Positions 1 through 11,688 are shown, counted from the first letter of the stretch. The stretch is 64,000 bases of DNA from Pleurodeles waltl (GCF_031143425.1 NC_090447.1:131769106-131833105), one strand, 5' to 3'. A program made the numbers and translations. Notes: a model not told the origin generated them from the letters alone.

Positions 1-962
1 AAAAATGATACCTCACTTGTGTGGTTAGGCCTAGCGCCCACGACAGGAAATGGCCCAAAACACAACGTGGACACATCACATTTTTTCATAGAAAACAGTG
101 CCTACCTGTGGATTTTGGCCTCTAGCTCAGCCGGCCCCAGGGGGGGCAGAAATGGCCTAAAATAAATTTGTCCCCCACCCCTGGGGAGCGACCCTTGCCT
201 ACAAGGTCGCTCCCCTTGCGTGACGGCACGAAAAAAAGATCCCTGGTGCCTAGTGGTTTCTGCCCCCCTTGGGGGCAGATTGACCTAAAATCGGCCGATC
301 TGCCCCCAAAGCGGGCAGAAATGGCCTAAATACAATTTGCCCCTCCAGGGGAGTGACCCTTGTCCAAGGGGTCGCTCCCCATCTGTAAAACAAAAACAAA
401 AAAAAATCCCTGGTGCCTAGTGGTTTCTGCCCCCCTTGGGGGCAGATCGGCCTAATCAAAATAGGCTGATCTACCCCCCAGGGGGGCAGAAATGGCCTAA
501 AATAATTTCCCCCCCAGGGAGCGACCCTTGCCCAAGGGGTCTCTCCCCTTGCGTGAAATTCACGCAAAAAAAAAACTCCCTGGTGTCTAATGGTTTCTGC
601 CCCCCTTGGGGGCAGATTGGCCTCATCAAAATAGGCCAATCTGCCCCCAAGGGGGGCAGAAACCATTAGACACCAGGGAGTTTTTTTTTTGCGTGAATTT
701 CACGCAAGGGGAGAGACCCCTTGGGCAAGGGTCGCTCCCTGGGGGGGGAATTATTTTAGGCAGAAATGGCCTAAATATAATTTGCCCCCTAGGGGAGCGA
801 CCCTTGCCTAAGGGGTCGCTACCCACCTAAAAAAAAAAGAAAACATAACAAAAAGAAAAAAAAAAAAAGATCCCTGGTGCCTAGAGGCCTTCCCAAATAA
901 TGCCCCCCCTGGGAGCGACCCTTGCCCAAGGGGTCGCTCCCTTTTGTCAGTTTCAGACAAAA
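1..962. repeat. Hairpin-rich tandem array, about 170-bp unit
   Basis: Four to five imperfect units. The phrase gcagaaatggcctaaa recurs near 146, 315, 486 and 760. Each unit carries a short hairpin (tgcccccttgggggca type) and a longer one built on ggggagcgacccttg / caaggggtcgctcccc, followed by an A-rich run and ccctggtgtctagtgg. Spacing is about 170 bp except across the inverted block at 496-760. ORFs here run straight through the repeats on both strands and are not genes. Related sequence recurs near 20220-20460. The repeat class is not one I can name. Confidence 0.8.
496..760. repeat. 128-bp near-perfect inverted repeat
   Basis: The arms at 496-623 and 633-760 are reverse complements with about one mismatch (aatttcc against aattccc), separated by 9 nt (catcaaaat). 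The arms consist of array unit sequence, so one unit has been copied in inverted orientation. The near identity contrasts with the divergence of neighbouring direct units. It could be a recent template-switch inversion, a true foldback, or a fold-back sequencing or assembly artefact. Confidence 0.9.
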
Positions 963-1345
963 AAAAAATCCCTGGTGTCTAGTGGGGTTTCAAAAGCCGG
1001 ATTGCAAGCAATCTGGCTTTTGAAACCCTGGGAGAGACTTCAAAGGGAAGGAAATACATTTCCTTCCCTTTGAAGCCCCTCCGGGCCTCCCCCATGTGAT
1101 TCCAGCGCGATGGGGGAGACCCTGTGACTAATCAGCGCGTGCTCGAGCGCTGACGTCACAGGGGGGTTTGGGGGTGGAAGGGGAAGGGCTTTTCCTTCCA
1201 TCCCTGACTTGGGGGGGTGGGGGGAAATCCCACAGAGGGAGCGCTAGCGCTCCCTCTGGGCTCTTTGACCAGGATGTAATGGTTACGTCCTGGGCACAGC
1301 AGCACTGTGCCTCAGGACGTAACCGTTCCGTCCTGCTCACAGAAC
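963..1345. repeat. Chain of successive hairpins, copy 1
   Basis: Consecutive perfect or near-perfect stems follow one another: 985-1027 (tttcaaaagcc pairing with ggcttttgaaa), 1039-1077 (cttcaaagggaag pairing with cttccctttgaag), 1121-1162 (cctgtgac pairing with gtcacagg), 1235-1257 (gagggagcgct palindrome) and 1271-1335 (aggatgtaa pairing with ttccgtcct). The end reads aacaggttaaccc. The same succession with different stems occurs at 20440-20770, so both are taken as one family. Confidence 0.7.
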
Positions 1346-1483
1346 AGGTTAACCCATGACTACTCTGTCCCCCTACTTTGTTCTTCAGAAGTATGACGTT
1401 CTCAAAAAAGACCCAGTCTACACAACCTCTGCCGCCTTTTCAAATGCTTTTGATAAAGTGGAATGGTCGACAATCTAGAATAA

Positions 1484-2041
1484 GGGCCTGATTATGATCT
1501 TTTCGGACCACCAAAATGATGGCGGTTAGATAGTCATCAAGGCGGCGTCCTCACTACCTTCGTATTACGATGATTCTACTGGGCTGACAGGCAGAAATTG
1601 TATTAAAACATTTATGCCGGTCAGCCCAGTGGAAACAGTGTGGTGCATTGCCTCAGGTCCCTAAGGAAGCAGAGGCCAATGGCCTCACACACAAGCACCC
1701 TTGAAATGCGCACTGTCTGCACTGTGTGTTGGCAGGGGGATGCCCTCACTGCCCATGGTCGTGGGCAGTGCAGGGGCCCCACTATGGCCCCCAGCACTGG
1801 GTTTCCACCTGCATTTTCATGGTGGAGTCCCTGCCATAAAAAGGCAGGCAGGAAGTGAAATTGTGATCAGCGTGGCAGTGCCAAACTTGGCGCTGCTGTT
1901 GCTAACCACGACTTTGAATGCCGTCAATCTTTCGGGATCCATGATCCTGGCAGTGGCTGTGGTCTCCTGGCAGTCTGACTGCCAGGATCATAATCTGGTG
2001 GTCTGACCACCAGGAGTGCATGGTCCTACTGCCACACCAAG
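1484..2041. mobile_element. Harbinger-type MITE, left part (split by H1)
   Basis: It begins GGGCCTGATTATGATC after the trinucleotide TAA (1481-1483). The matching right end is at 15418-15460, closing with CATAATGAGGCCC followed by TAA (15461-15463). Three-base TAA/TTA target duplications and GGGCCT termini are typical of PIF/Harbinger elements. Without the H1 insertion the element is about 600 bp and carries no gene. ORFs at 1640-2006 are chance readings. Confidence 0.8.
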
Positions 2042-2367
2042 GGGCATATTTATACTCCGTTTGCGCCGAATGTGCGTAAAAATTTTTGACGCACTTTCAG
2101 CGCAAACGTTGCCCCATATTTAAACCCTGACGCCCGATCCGGCGCACCAGGAAAATGGCGCTATGTGCGCCAGTTTTTGGAAGCGGCACCCCGCCCTGCG
2201 TTAATGACATGCAGGGTAGGCGTTCCCGTCCAAAAACCGACGCACCTAGCGGTGCGTCGTATTTATGCTTCCGGGCAAAAATCACTCCCGCGCGGCAGGC
2301 GGCGCAAAAAAATCACGCAAAGCACGAATATCGTGAAATGTTAACGCCTGGGTCAGGGCAGGCATTA
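2042..2367 (+). promoter_or_regulatory. H1 left subterminal leader with hairpins
   Basis: An outer stem gtttgcgc/gcgcaaac encloses gtgcgt/acgcac just inside the left terminus. A second gccccatattta motif follows near 2110. The rest of this segment is similar to 53018-53340 in a non-autonomous copy, ending at about the sequence taacgcctgggtcaggg. It probably holds transposase binding sites and the transposase promoter or 5' leader. No TATA box was identified with confidence. Confidence 0.55.
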
Positions 2368-2444
2368 AAATGGGGCAAACACACCTGTACTTAATCAGAA
2401 CACACAGAACAAACAACAGAGCAGCAGAGCAGCAACAGGGAGAC

Positions 2445-4150
2445 ATGGAGGTGCTTTTTCTTCAGCGTGCACGTAGACGCAGAGCCCTGCAGCAACAACA
2501 GCAGCCACAACAACAACAGCAGGGACCCCAAAGACAGCGCAGAAGGCAGGAGAGGATATTCCGCCCAAGAACAACCCTGCATGGCCTCAGGGAACGAGAC
2601 ATCATCCAGAGGTACCGGTTGAACTGGCAGGCCATTCAGCAGCTGCTGAGAAATATTGAACAGCAATTGGCCCCCACTTTAGTGACTCCACATACTATCC
2701 CAACAGAAACAAAGCTGCTTGCCGTACTTCACATGCTGGCAAGTGGCTCCTTTCAGACAACTGGTGCCCTGGTTGGTGGAATCTCACAACCATCTTTCTC
2801 TGCATTCCTGCCTAAAGTACTGGATGCCATCATTGGACTGACACCCCGCCACATCTGCTTCTCTAACACAGTGCAGAAGCAGCAGGAAACTAAACAGGGG
2901 TTCTACGCCATCAGTGGCTTTCCGCACGTCCTTGGTGCAATCGACTGCACACATGTACGCCTTGTGCCACCTGCTGCGAGTGAACACCTCTACCGCAACA
3001 GGAAGCACACACATTCCATCAACGTGCAGGCCATAGTCGATCACCAAGGACTGATCAGCAACATTGTGGCTAAATATCCTGGGAGTGTACATGACGCATT
3101 CATCTTCCATCACTGCACCATCAACCAACACTTCCAGGATGGACGGTATGGCAATCGACTACTTGTTGGTAAGGACAAAAATCTACTTATATACTCACTG
3201 CACAGAAACCCTCTAGGATAAACAACCCATACACCACAATAGCAACACCTAGACAGGAACACACTGAGGTACTCACATCACTAGCCATGTTTCACAAGTC
3301 ACCATTGAACCTCTCACACATTGGAATTTACTCTACAGCTTAGTGTGAAGACATTCATGACTGTGGTTGCCTAAATGTCACCTTGCAAATTGGAAGTCTC
3401 ACAATAACCTGTACACTAATACAATGCATAAGTTTTAAGGGATGGGATGGCCTGGGTATGTTCAATTGAACGTTTCTAATACCCTTTCATGTTTCAACTC
3501 TGCATGGAACTATCATCACACCCCCAGTGAGGACACACGGACACCTGTGTCACAAGTCACAATGCAAGGGAGGGCACACTGTACTTGAGAAACCAATACA
3601 TCCTGCTGACAAACAGTTAGCCAACAAACACTTGCTCAGCCAAGGAAAAAAAACAATGCCAAAGTTTCCACCAACAACCATAGGTTGTCACATTAGTACA
3701 CAAAATAGTCACAGACAATACAACACAACTACTTCCATCAAAGATACTTACAACAGTGCCTCCTACATCTAATTGATACCATTCTGTGTTTCTCTTTCAG
3801 CTGATCAGGGGTATGGCATCCAGCCTTGGATAATGACACCATATGGGAACCCAAATACTGCTGCTGAGTGGGCATACAATGACGCCCACAAGAGGACACG
3901 CAGCATTGTGGCGCGGACCTTTGGGATCCTAAAGTCAAGGTTCCGCTGCCTTGACATCACTGGTGGTAGCCTACTATACTCCCCAGAGATGGTCTGTAAG
4001 ATCATACTCACTTGTGCCATATTACACAATATTTGTGTAAAAAGGAACATTCCCCTCCTTGAACCGGACCCAGACATGCCGGAGGATGATGATGAGGAGG
4101 ATGCTGGCCTGCAACAGGAGGGGGAACAACACGGCAGCAGGAGTGCGTAG
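2445..4150 (+). CDS. Harbinger DDE transposase (HARBI1-like), catalytic Glu lost
   Basis: Two exons, 2445-3168 and 3801-4150. The donor is G|GTAAGG, the acceptor TTTCAG, phase 1, giving an uninterrupted frame of about 357 residues. ATG 2445 is preferred over the in-frame ATG 2370 because the latter lies beside leader sequence shared with MITEs. The N-terminus is Arg- and Gln-rich (RRRR, then polyQ). Residues about 45-120 hold the helical helix-turn-helix-like region. The DDE_4 nuclease has first Asp 167 (GAIDCTHV), the VHDA motif, and second Asp 243 (DQGYGIQPW). The third acidic residue, normally Glu in VERTFG, is Ala 279 (VARTFG, codon gcg). The tail is acidic (DDDEED). The protein should bind and synapse ends but not cut. 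The polyA signal is at 4217. Confidence 0.9.
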
Positions 4151-4216
4151 GCGCCAACAGCTTGTGAACTATTTTTTTACTTAAGTTATTATAATCACTT
4201 GTATTCCACACTTGTA

Positions 4217-4222
4217 AATAAA
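4217..4222 (+). terminator. PolyA signal of H1 transposase
   Basis: AATAAA lies 67 nt after the transposase stop codon, in the expected orientation and followed by AT-rich sequence. Confidence 0.6.
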
Positions 4223-5577
4223 CACAGATAACAAACACCACATCATGCTTTGGCCTATTCATTTCTGACCACCTTTAGTTTGAAATAGCTGAAGATGAAT
4301 GTCGTCTCATTGATCAAGAATGCCATTAAAATTCATCACACCAAAAATAAACATCACAACTGTATGCACAGAGGGTAGGATGTGACATGATACATTACCA
4401 TACACAGAGCCCAACAAGAGTACAAATGTGACAATTACACATGCCGTATCCAAACAACTGAAACAGTCTCTCATCCAGCCCAAAATTGGAGATCATTTGA
4501 AAGTCACATTACACGTGTTCAGAGACTGGGTGGGACCATCCATGTGTACGTGACCATGTCATCAATGGCTACTCTCAAGTGTGTGATATGAGCAATACAC
4601 AATAGCTACAACATCAGCTGCCACTAACTCAGGAGGAGACCTTGAAGTTACAGTGACAACATACACCCAGACAGGTGATAGTGGATCCACATTCCCACAC
4701 ACATGTACACATATGTCATACAATCAATCTAATATTTGAAAGTAGACCATCACAGTTGTGTCCCAGTTTGAACCTAGCAGGAAGATTGTAACATGACACT
4801 AAAGCAGTTTATGCAGAAAGGGACACAGACAACCAAAATATTCTTCTCATTATCACATCGGGAACGCTGAGAGTCTTGCAAACATAGTCATAGGAAAATG
4901 GTATGTAAGTTAGCTCCAATTCATCATTACTGCAAACGTCAAATGGGCTAATGAGATCAATGAATGGTCAACAGTCATTCATACCATATGGCCTTACATT
5001 AGCCCGCTGCTGCAGGTTTGCCATGATATAATAAATATACTCCATGGATACAGTAGCTATTCTGGATGGTCAAATCCTAGGGTGCTGGGGGCCTAAGTCC
5101 ACCTCTACCGCCCCCAAAACATACAAGAATCATGTACTTGTGAACTAAACACATGCATAAGGCACATGTGTGGCCTCCATGTCACAAGTCCAACACAAAT
5201 CTGAAACACAAAATCATAATGGGACATGCTCAGCCCCATAAAAACTGAAAGTGACTCTCCCACTCCCTGTTAGGACTACAGATAAAAGCATCACCATCAT
5301 AAATGTGGACACATTTTGGAGACGGAATACATAATGGTATCCCATCCATCATTTCAAAATAGCCATCAGCAATTACACCAAATATGTCGTCAAATATGGT
5401 CAATACATTAGTTAACGTATCCCAAACATTACAGTGTGAATGCCTTCTATACATAAAACAACGGACATATGTCATATACAAACACAAATGTGTATCACAT
5501 CGCACCGTTTGACCATGACAAATCACCTTTCCAAAGATAAAAACATGAAGACATAAGGATAAATTTGCTCCATATTC
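4223..5577. other. Non-coding spacer of H1
   Basis: AT-rich DNA between the transposase polyA signal and the 140-bp repeat array. Its ORFs (for example 5230-5526 minus) show no motif, low complexity or family resemblance. I see no gene, repeat edge or RNA in it. Confidence 0.5.
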
Positions 5578-6080
5578 TACGCATACAGCATGGCCGTCAT
5601 AATTTGTTCACGTACATGAGTGCACACAATGCAGAGTCAAATACAAATGTATCCAAAAGTGTCTTAATATTTCGCCTTCAAAGTATAATTTACATCCACA
5701 ATATTTTTGACTCTGCATCATGTGCACTACTGTACGTGTAAAAAAAATGACGCCCATGCTGTATGCGTGGTAAAATTGACGCTACATGGACAATATGTTG
5801 GTCATCTCATGTACATTATAAATGATTAATATTCATATCATATTTTTTCACTCCGCATCATGTGCACTACTGTACGTGTAAAAAAAATGACGCCCATGCT
5901 GTATGCGTGGTAAAATTGACGCTACATGGACAATATGTTGGTCATCTCATGTACATTATAAATTATTAATATTCATATCATATTTTTTCACTCCGCATCA
6001 TGTGCACTGTAATGCGTCAAAAAAAAATGATGCACCACTGTGTATGCGGGAAAATATGACGTATAACTGGAAAATAAAAA
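5578..6080. repeat. Inverted plus 140-bp tandem repeat array upstream of the second H1 gene
   Basis: Three direct copies share gcatcatgtgcact at 5715, 5855 and 5995, an exact 140-bp period. The first two are nearly identical through atgacgcccatgctg and tggacaatatgttggtc. The third diverges after gcactgtaatgcgtc. An inverted copy at about 5578-5641 contains tacgcatacagcatgg. The array ends about 430 bp before the second gene. The recurring tgacgc / gcgtc words resemble those near the H1 termini, suggesting binding sites for element proteins. Confidence 0.85.
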
Positions 6081-6541
6081 CGGCAGCCATTTTCTGCAGG
6101 AAGTGATGTAATAGGATATCCTGTTTACAAAATCTGTACTGGGAGTTAACTTTCACTTTCACTTTGCAGTCTCAGATTTATCTAGATTGTGTGGTTGTGT
6201 GAAAGGTGTTGTCCTGTGTTTTACTGCTTTTGTGTCCTGTGTGCCTTGTATTTTGTCTTAGTGTCAATCTATTATTGTTGTATAACATTGTCTCAGTTTG
6301 TTTAGTGTTATTTTGTCTATACCTGTGATAGTTTGTATTGTCAGTGGGAGTCTGTTGTGGGTAGCATAGTTTGGGGGGTTAGTTGGGCTATTTTTCTCCT
6401 TCTTCTTTTTCTTTCACACCTCTACCTTTCCCCATTTCCCACTTTTACTTTCATATTTATTTTGTCCATTATTAGTCCTCTCAATATATCAGGTAGGCCT
6501 CGCCTGTCCAGGATGGGTGAAGACGAATTGGGGGGGTTCAT

Positions 6542-9500
6542 ATGGCTACTAAGCCATTTCCTCCCACTAATGCCCTGTATCACACGGAGGCGAGGAAAAT
6601 CTGGTGGGAGAAGGTGCGCCATCACCTGGTCCGGGTCTACGGGAGTCTGAGAAATGTACACCAACTCAAGCACCGCTGGGCAGATCTGATCACCAGGGAA
6701 CAGGACCTGCTGGACCACCTGGGACTCCGGATTGGTGGCCATGTTGGTGAGTAAAAATCAATTAAATGGGAATGATAGAAATCTGTGTGTGAACATGTGA
6801 TGATTGTTAGCCAATCTGCAAAATAAGTAGCTGACTGTGTGTAATGCTAGGGAAACCTAGGCCCATGGTTATACACATAAATCCCCATATGTTGCAACAC
6901 ATGTACACGCAATAACAGCATTAAAATCCAACATCTATTTGTATTTTGCTAAGTCGCCCCCTCTCTGCTTCACAAAATGTTGCAAATGCTGCGCTACAAA
7001 GGTATACATATGTGTCCTAATGTGTATTTGTTGCAGAATGTGTATGAAGACCTATGCTACCAGTCCGATGGCTCATTTTTGCAACACATACCAGATGCCT
7101 GTAGCTGCATGTAATGTAGTGTTGCATTTGTGTCAGAAAAGCAACACGTGAACTGCTCTATTTGTACTCCACTGGTCATAATGGCCAGTGAGTACGTCAT
7201 GTAGAAACAACATACCTACATATGCAGACGCCATAGCTAGACAGAAAATTGGAAACACATGATGATGCTATACATGTGTGTTGCCTTCACGTCACATGAA
7301 GTTAGTCATGTTGTTCACACATATGTCACATGTGTGTCTGGTTGCTGTGTGTTGAACCTGTCCACATAGCCTGTTTGATTGTGAGTGGTCATGCAGTCCT
7401 CATGGAACCAGTTTTGGAATGTCTCTCTGGGATGCACATGCTGAGATGTATGGTTAACATTATTGTTGGGGCATACTAATGGAGGATTAACTTGGACGAC
7501 ACATGACTGTCCTGGCCACTTCATGAGTGTAGTAGGGTGTGACACTGGAGCAGGAGACTCATCCAATGATAATGTTGAATACAAAGTCATCCATGCAGGA
7601 TGAGCATGTGTGAAAGTCTATCATTACCATGTCATATTCACACAGTGTCATTGTAACAGAAATTATTTGTCCGTTCACCCAGTCTGAGTATAATCTTTGT
7701 TTCATGCTTTACAGGTGGACCAGCCCCGTACACCGTGGGAGAGGTGGCCCATTTTGACAACCCCGATACCTACAGTGAGTGTCGCCTGAGTGCTATTTAC
7801 ATTGTTTGGTAATGAAGCATGATGGATTACTGTGTGTTCAAGAGAATTCATGATTTGATGTGCTGGCCGTTCATTGGCTTTGTTGTTTTAGTGTGATATC
7901 AAATTTGAATAATGTTTCTGTAAAGCAATACCTAGTCATCTCTCAGATTGAGGGGTTGTAGCCCATTCAATTAGGGCGGCAATTGGGAATGGTATGACTC
8001 ATTTGGAATACACTGGTCAATGTTAGACTTGGTCAGGGACTTGCCATCAACTGAGTCTGCATATCAGACTGACAGTCTCCCAGATAGCTTAGGCACATGG
8101 CTTTGATGACAAGTGTTTCTTCCTAGTTGAGGATGGACTGTGTACACTGTAGGTCGGATCTTCCGGGGCTATGTACTTCCACAAGGTGAACTCGAAGTGT
8201 ATGTGACTTGAGTGCAATGGCCTCGGTGTTCAGTTGAATCCATGTGAATGGGTGTTCTACCTCCTCTGTGTGTGTTGTTAAACATGCCTCACTAATAGTA
8301 TGTTATGTTGGGCTAAGTCATATCATTTTGACATGTGTGGACCTGGGATGTGACAAGGTTGGGCTGACTACAACGTGTTGCTAGCCCTTCATAGGTGTTG
8401 TGTGTGAAGGCACATACTTGTTGAACTTTCTGTACACTCCTGGGTGTGCATTGAACATGGGATTGTTGGTTGTTCTTCCCACACCACCCACAAAGACTGG
8501 GATGTTACTGTGAAACAGGGTACCTAGGACTGTAGCAACCAGTATGTTACACGTACTTAACACCTTTTGTGACTTGAGTTAGTACCTAGGGCCAGAGTGA
8601 GAAAAATGTCTACACGTTGCAAATGGCATAAATATATGTTTGTGATTTGCAAACGTCTGTTTCCTATTCCAAAATGTATTTGGTGGTCATGTTCATATTA
8701 GGAAAATGCTTTTCAAAATGGAAATGATAAAGGGGTTTACCAGACCTACTTGCAAATCACAGTGGTAGGCAATCCCATTTGCAACCGAGTACGTGGTTGC
8801 AAAGTGAGTAGCTGTTATCATCCACTTGAAGTGGATGGTAACCAACTTGCTGACTGGAAGGGGCCTCATTGTAAACCTTCACCTTTGTGAGTGGACCAAA
8901 ATAATCCTGCACAAAACAGCCAGTGGTCTAAGGGACCAATAATTACCGTGAAAATTTCCAAGTTGAATTGTTGTGTTTTTAAACTAATTGCAGCTCATTT
9001 TCCTTTCAGGTAAACGGCCTACACTTGGGGAAAAATTACTTGCTTCATTTAAAAGCAGTCACGTCTATGGATTTCTGCTGGTCCCAGCAGGCCTCCATCC
9101 CCGTGAGTGCCCATAGTCGCTACGGTGGTGCAACTTGGAACCCACATCATTGATGTTCATGAGGTGGGTTTTCGGGACCCCATAGCGACTCGCAGACGGT
9201 GTCAGAGACACCGTTCTGCTTTGCATAATTGCTAGTTGTTATTTCAAGAGTCCTACATCTGACCCCTAGTGTGGACATATGATTCTGGGCCAGGGGTTCA
9301 ATCTTAGCACACAACTAATTCCAAATGCCATTGAGTGAGGAGTGTGATTGTTATCACATAGAATGACATATGTAGTGAAGTCAGTATGCGGAAGAGCTGG
9401 TGCCATAATGTCTCATGCCTTAGGTATGATTTGGTTGAGTAGTTTAGGGTGATGTCATCCATCATGTAGAGACATGTATATGCTAGGTGTGATATGCCCT

Positions 9501-10145
9501 TAGGTATGCAGGATTCACATGTACTTCCTCTGAGCCTTTCCGTGAACTATGTTGTAACAATTGCTGCAAAAAATAAATTTCTATTAATGGACAAATGACC
9601 CATGGTGGTATTCAACCCACTGTAAATTCAATGCTCAATATTTCCCTTTTCTCTTCACAGCTGCAAACCTGAGTGCCGCAGAGCGCAACCATTTCGAGCG
9701 CCGTGCAATGAGGTACAGGCACATCCTGCAGGTGCAGTGTGGGTATCGGAGGATGGCCCGCAGATATAATTCGGATCGGGCCTCTGGGGCGTGGTATGCC
9801 ACACCACAGGCTCCCCCAACGGTGCCACCAACAACCACCGCCACTACATCCACCAGGTCTGCCCACGGGGACACAGCAACGGACCAGGCATCTTCATCCA
9901 GACCTGGACCCAGCCGTGTGTTGGGAGCAGGGGTGTCCCGTGGCCACTCCACTCCAGCAACAACCTCCACCTCCACCGGCACCCAGACCAGCACTGACCC
10001 TCCTATTGACCCTGCAGCCTTCCAGGCATTGTCCAGAAAATTGGACAGGTTGATCCGCAAGGTTGACAACCTTGCGGAGGACATGAATGAGGTGAAGAAG
10101 AAGGTGCGCTCCATCCGGCGCACACTACGGAGGGCAAATCTGTAG
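6542..10145 (+). CDS. Second H1 protein, Myb/SANT-like with C-terminal coiled coil
   Basis: Three exons, 6542-6746, 7715-7774 and 9661-10145. Donors are GTGAGT both times, acceptors TTTACAG and TTCACAG, and all junctions are phase 1, giving an open frame of 249 residues. Residues about 14-55 contain a Trp-containing helix followed by LKHRWADLITREQD, resembling the last helix of Myb/SANT-like domains of Harbinger partners. Then come an Arg-rich stretch (RRMARRYNSD), a Thr/Pro/Ser-rich linker, and a C-terminal Lys/Arg/Leu coiled coil (LDRLIRKVDNLAEDM). An ATG at 6513 reads a likely lost N-terminus but is out of frame by one base after a 7-G run (6530-6536). Only half of a Myb fold is visible, so the family call is moderate. 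It is expected to be nuclear. Confidence 0.65.
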
Positions 10146-10351
10146 TCATTTAGCCCTCCTGAACTTTTACCCCTCCCCTCTCACCTCTTTCCTTTTTCAT
10201 ACTGTTAGTTGGGTTTGGGGGGTTAGTTATAGGATAAGTATAGGAAATTAGCTTAGTTAGTGTTAGGTAAGAGGGTGGGGGGTCCTTATTCTTTCTATCT
10301 AATATTTTTGTGTGGGTGGGTGGGTGGGGGGCAATGTTGGGATTCCTGTTT

Positions 10352-10357
10352 AATAAA
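10352..10357 (+). terminator. PolyA signal of second H1 gene
   Basis: AATAAA in a run of AATAAATAAAAAAT about 205 nt after the stop codon at 10145. Further AATAAA-like sequence occurs near 10604. Confidence 0.5.
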
Positions 10358-11391
10358 TAAAAAATAAAAAAAATATATATGTTTGTTTAGGATAGTATAG
10401 TATGTGTGTAGGTTAGTAAGTGTTGTCCTGCATGTGTCTTGTCTCTTAATGGTGGGTGGGGGGTTGATGTTTAGATCGTTTCGTTACATGTGTAGAGTAA
10501 GTTTAGCTTAGGTTAGTTAGGGACAGTTGTGGGTTAGTAGTAGTCAGGTTAGATTAGTGTAGGTTTACCTTTCCCTTAGTTGCCTCTTTTATTACTACTT
10601 TGAAATAAAAAATGTGTTAACCCTTTACCTGATGCGTTAGTTGCTACCTTTTCATAGCCTTGACATCAGTGTAGCAGAAAGTTTTAGTATGACATTTGTG
10701 TTCCATGCTCGCTATCCCCAGGCTAATGAGGTTTAACATGCCAGCTACCCGTGTACTAACTTGGTAAGTATCCACCATGTGGGAGAGCCAACATTGGTAG
10801 TGTGCATTGATCATCAAGGTTTGGGGTTGGTATGTATCCTACTTCACAAAGAGTGCTTCCCGACTTGTTATTGTAGGTAAATAGATAGGTCGGACAGCAT
10901 TGTGAAGTTCAGGGAGAGCTTTGTAGATGAGGATTTGTTCACACTCTTGTCTTGTTGCTGTCATTGCTGACCTACATCATGTGTGTACTGATTCAGCATG
11001 ACTTTCCTTCATGGAAGTATACACCGTAAGGTTGATTGATGCAGTGTAATTTGTTTATCATTCCTTTCATTTTACAGCATAATTTCCAATTTTAGTATCG
11101 CATGGTGCCTACATTTCTCAGCCACCATTAGTTGTCTAGAATAGCTGTAGATGGTGCATCATTCTGTCCAACACAGCATGATTGTGTGTGCTCAGTCCCT
11201 TCATCAGTTATTTTCCTCAGTATAGTAAAGCTATGATGCAATCCTGGCCACTGCACAGATGTTTCAGTATACATGAAATCAGGACAGTAGTATAGAGAAT
11301 CGACATGGTTGCCACACAGCCACTTTGGAGTTATCTACTGCACAGTTGAAGTGTGAAATGACACAGAGACACAATAGGTGTGCAAGTGATA
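10358..11391. other. Spacer between convergent H1 genes
   Basis: TG- and GT-rich unique-looking DNA, with gttagtta-type low complexity near 10200-10560. It separates the 3' ends of the plus and minus genes. No ORF with a recognisable domain. Confidence 0.5.
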
Positions 11392-11397
11392 TTTATT
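11392..11397 (-). terminator. PolyA signal of H1 minus-strand gene
   Basis: TTTATT on the plus strand reads AATAAA on the minus strand, about 290 nt past the stop codon at 11689. Confidence 0.55.
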
Positions 11398-11688
11398 TGT
11401 AGGTGGTGTAATGCAAAATGTCCATTCACAATGTTAGCTGAGTCCGTTCTGGTGCATTCTTACATGGTGATCCTACAGACGGGGTGTGGATGATGCTCCT
11501 GACATGCTGGGGTGAGGTCACAGACGGTGCAGAGGAACATGAATTGCCAAATGGTAGGAGAGAAACATTCACTGCCAATGGGGACAAGTCATACAGTGGA
11601 TTGCCGAACAGTCATTGAGGGTAGTTGTAGTGAGACTGGCATGTGTCAAAACGTAGGACCTTGGTCAGAGTAGGCCATGGTGCAGGGA

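Noticed and set aside
250..830. Overlapping ORFs of 66-138 codons on both strands
   Set aside because: They run through hairpin repeats, mirror each other on the two strands and have repeat-driven composition (Pro/Gly/Arg). They are not genes.
120..960. Regularly spaced repeats reminiscent of a CRISPR array
   Set aside because: The unit is about 170 bp, with internal hairpins, in a eukaryotic repeat context, and there are no short repeats with unique spacers.
1640..2006. ORFs of 72 and 101 codons
   Set aside because: They lie inside a MITE and have no motif or conserved start.
5230..5526. 98-codon minus-strand ORF
   Set aside because: AT-rich, without motif, in the H1 spacer, with no splice or polyA context.
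9009..9110. Possible extra exon after TTTCAG at 9008
   Set aside because: Splicing 7774 directly to 9661 already gives a matching phase-1 frame. The putative exon has no matching donor.
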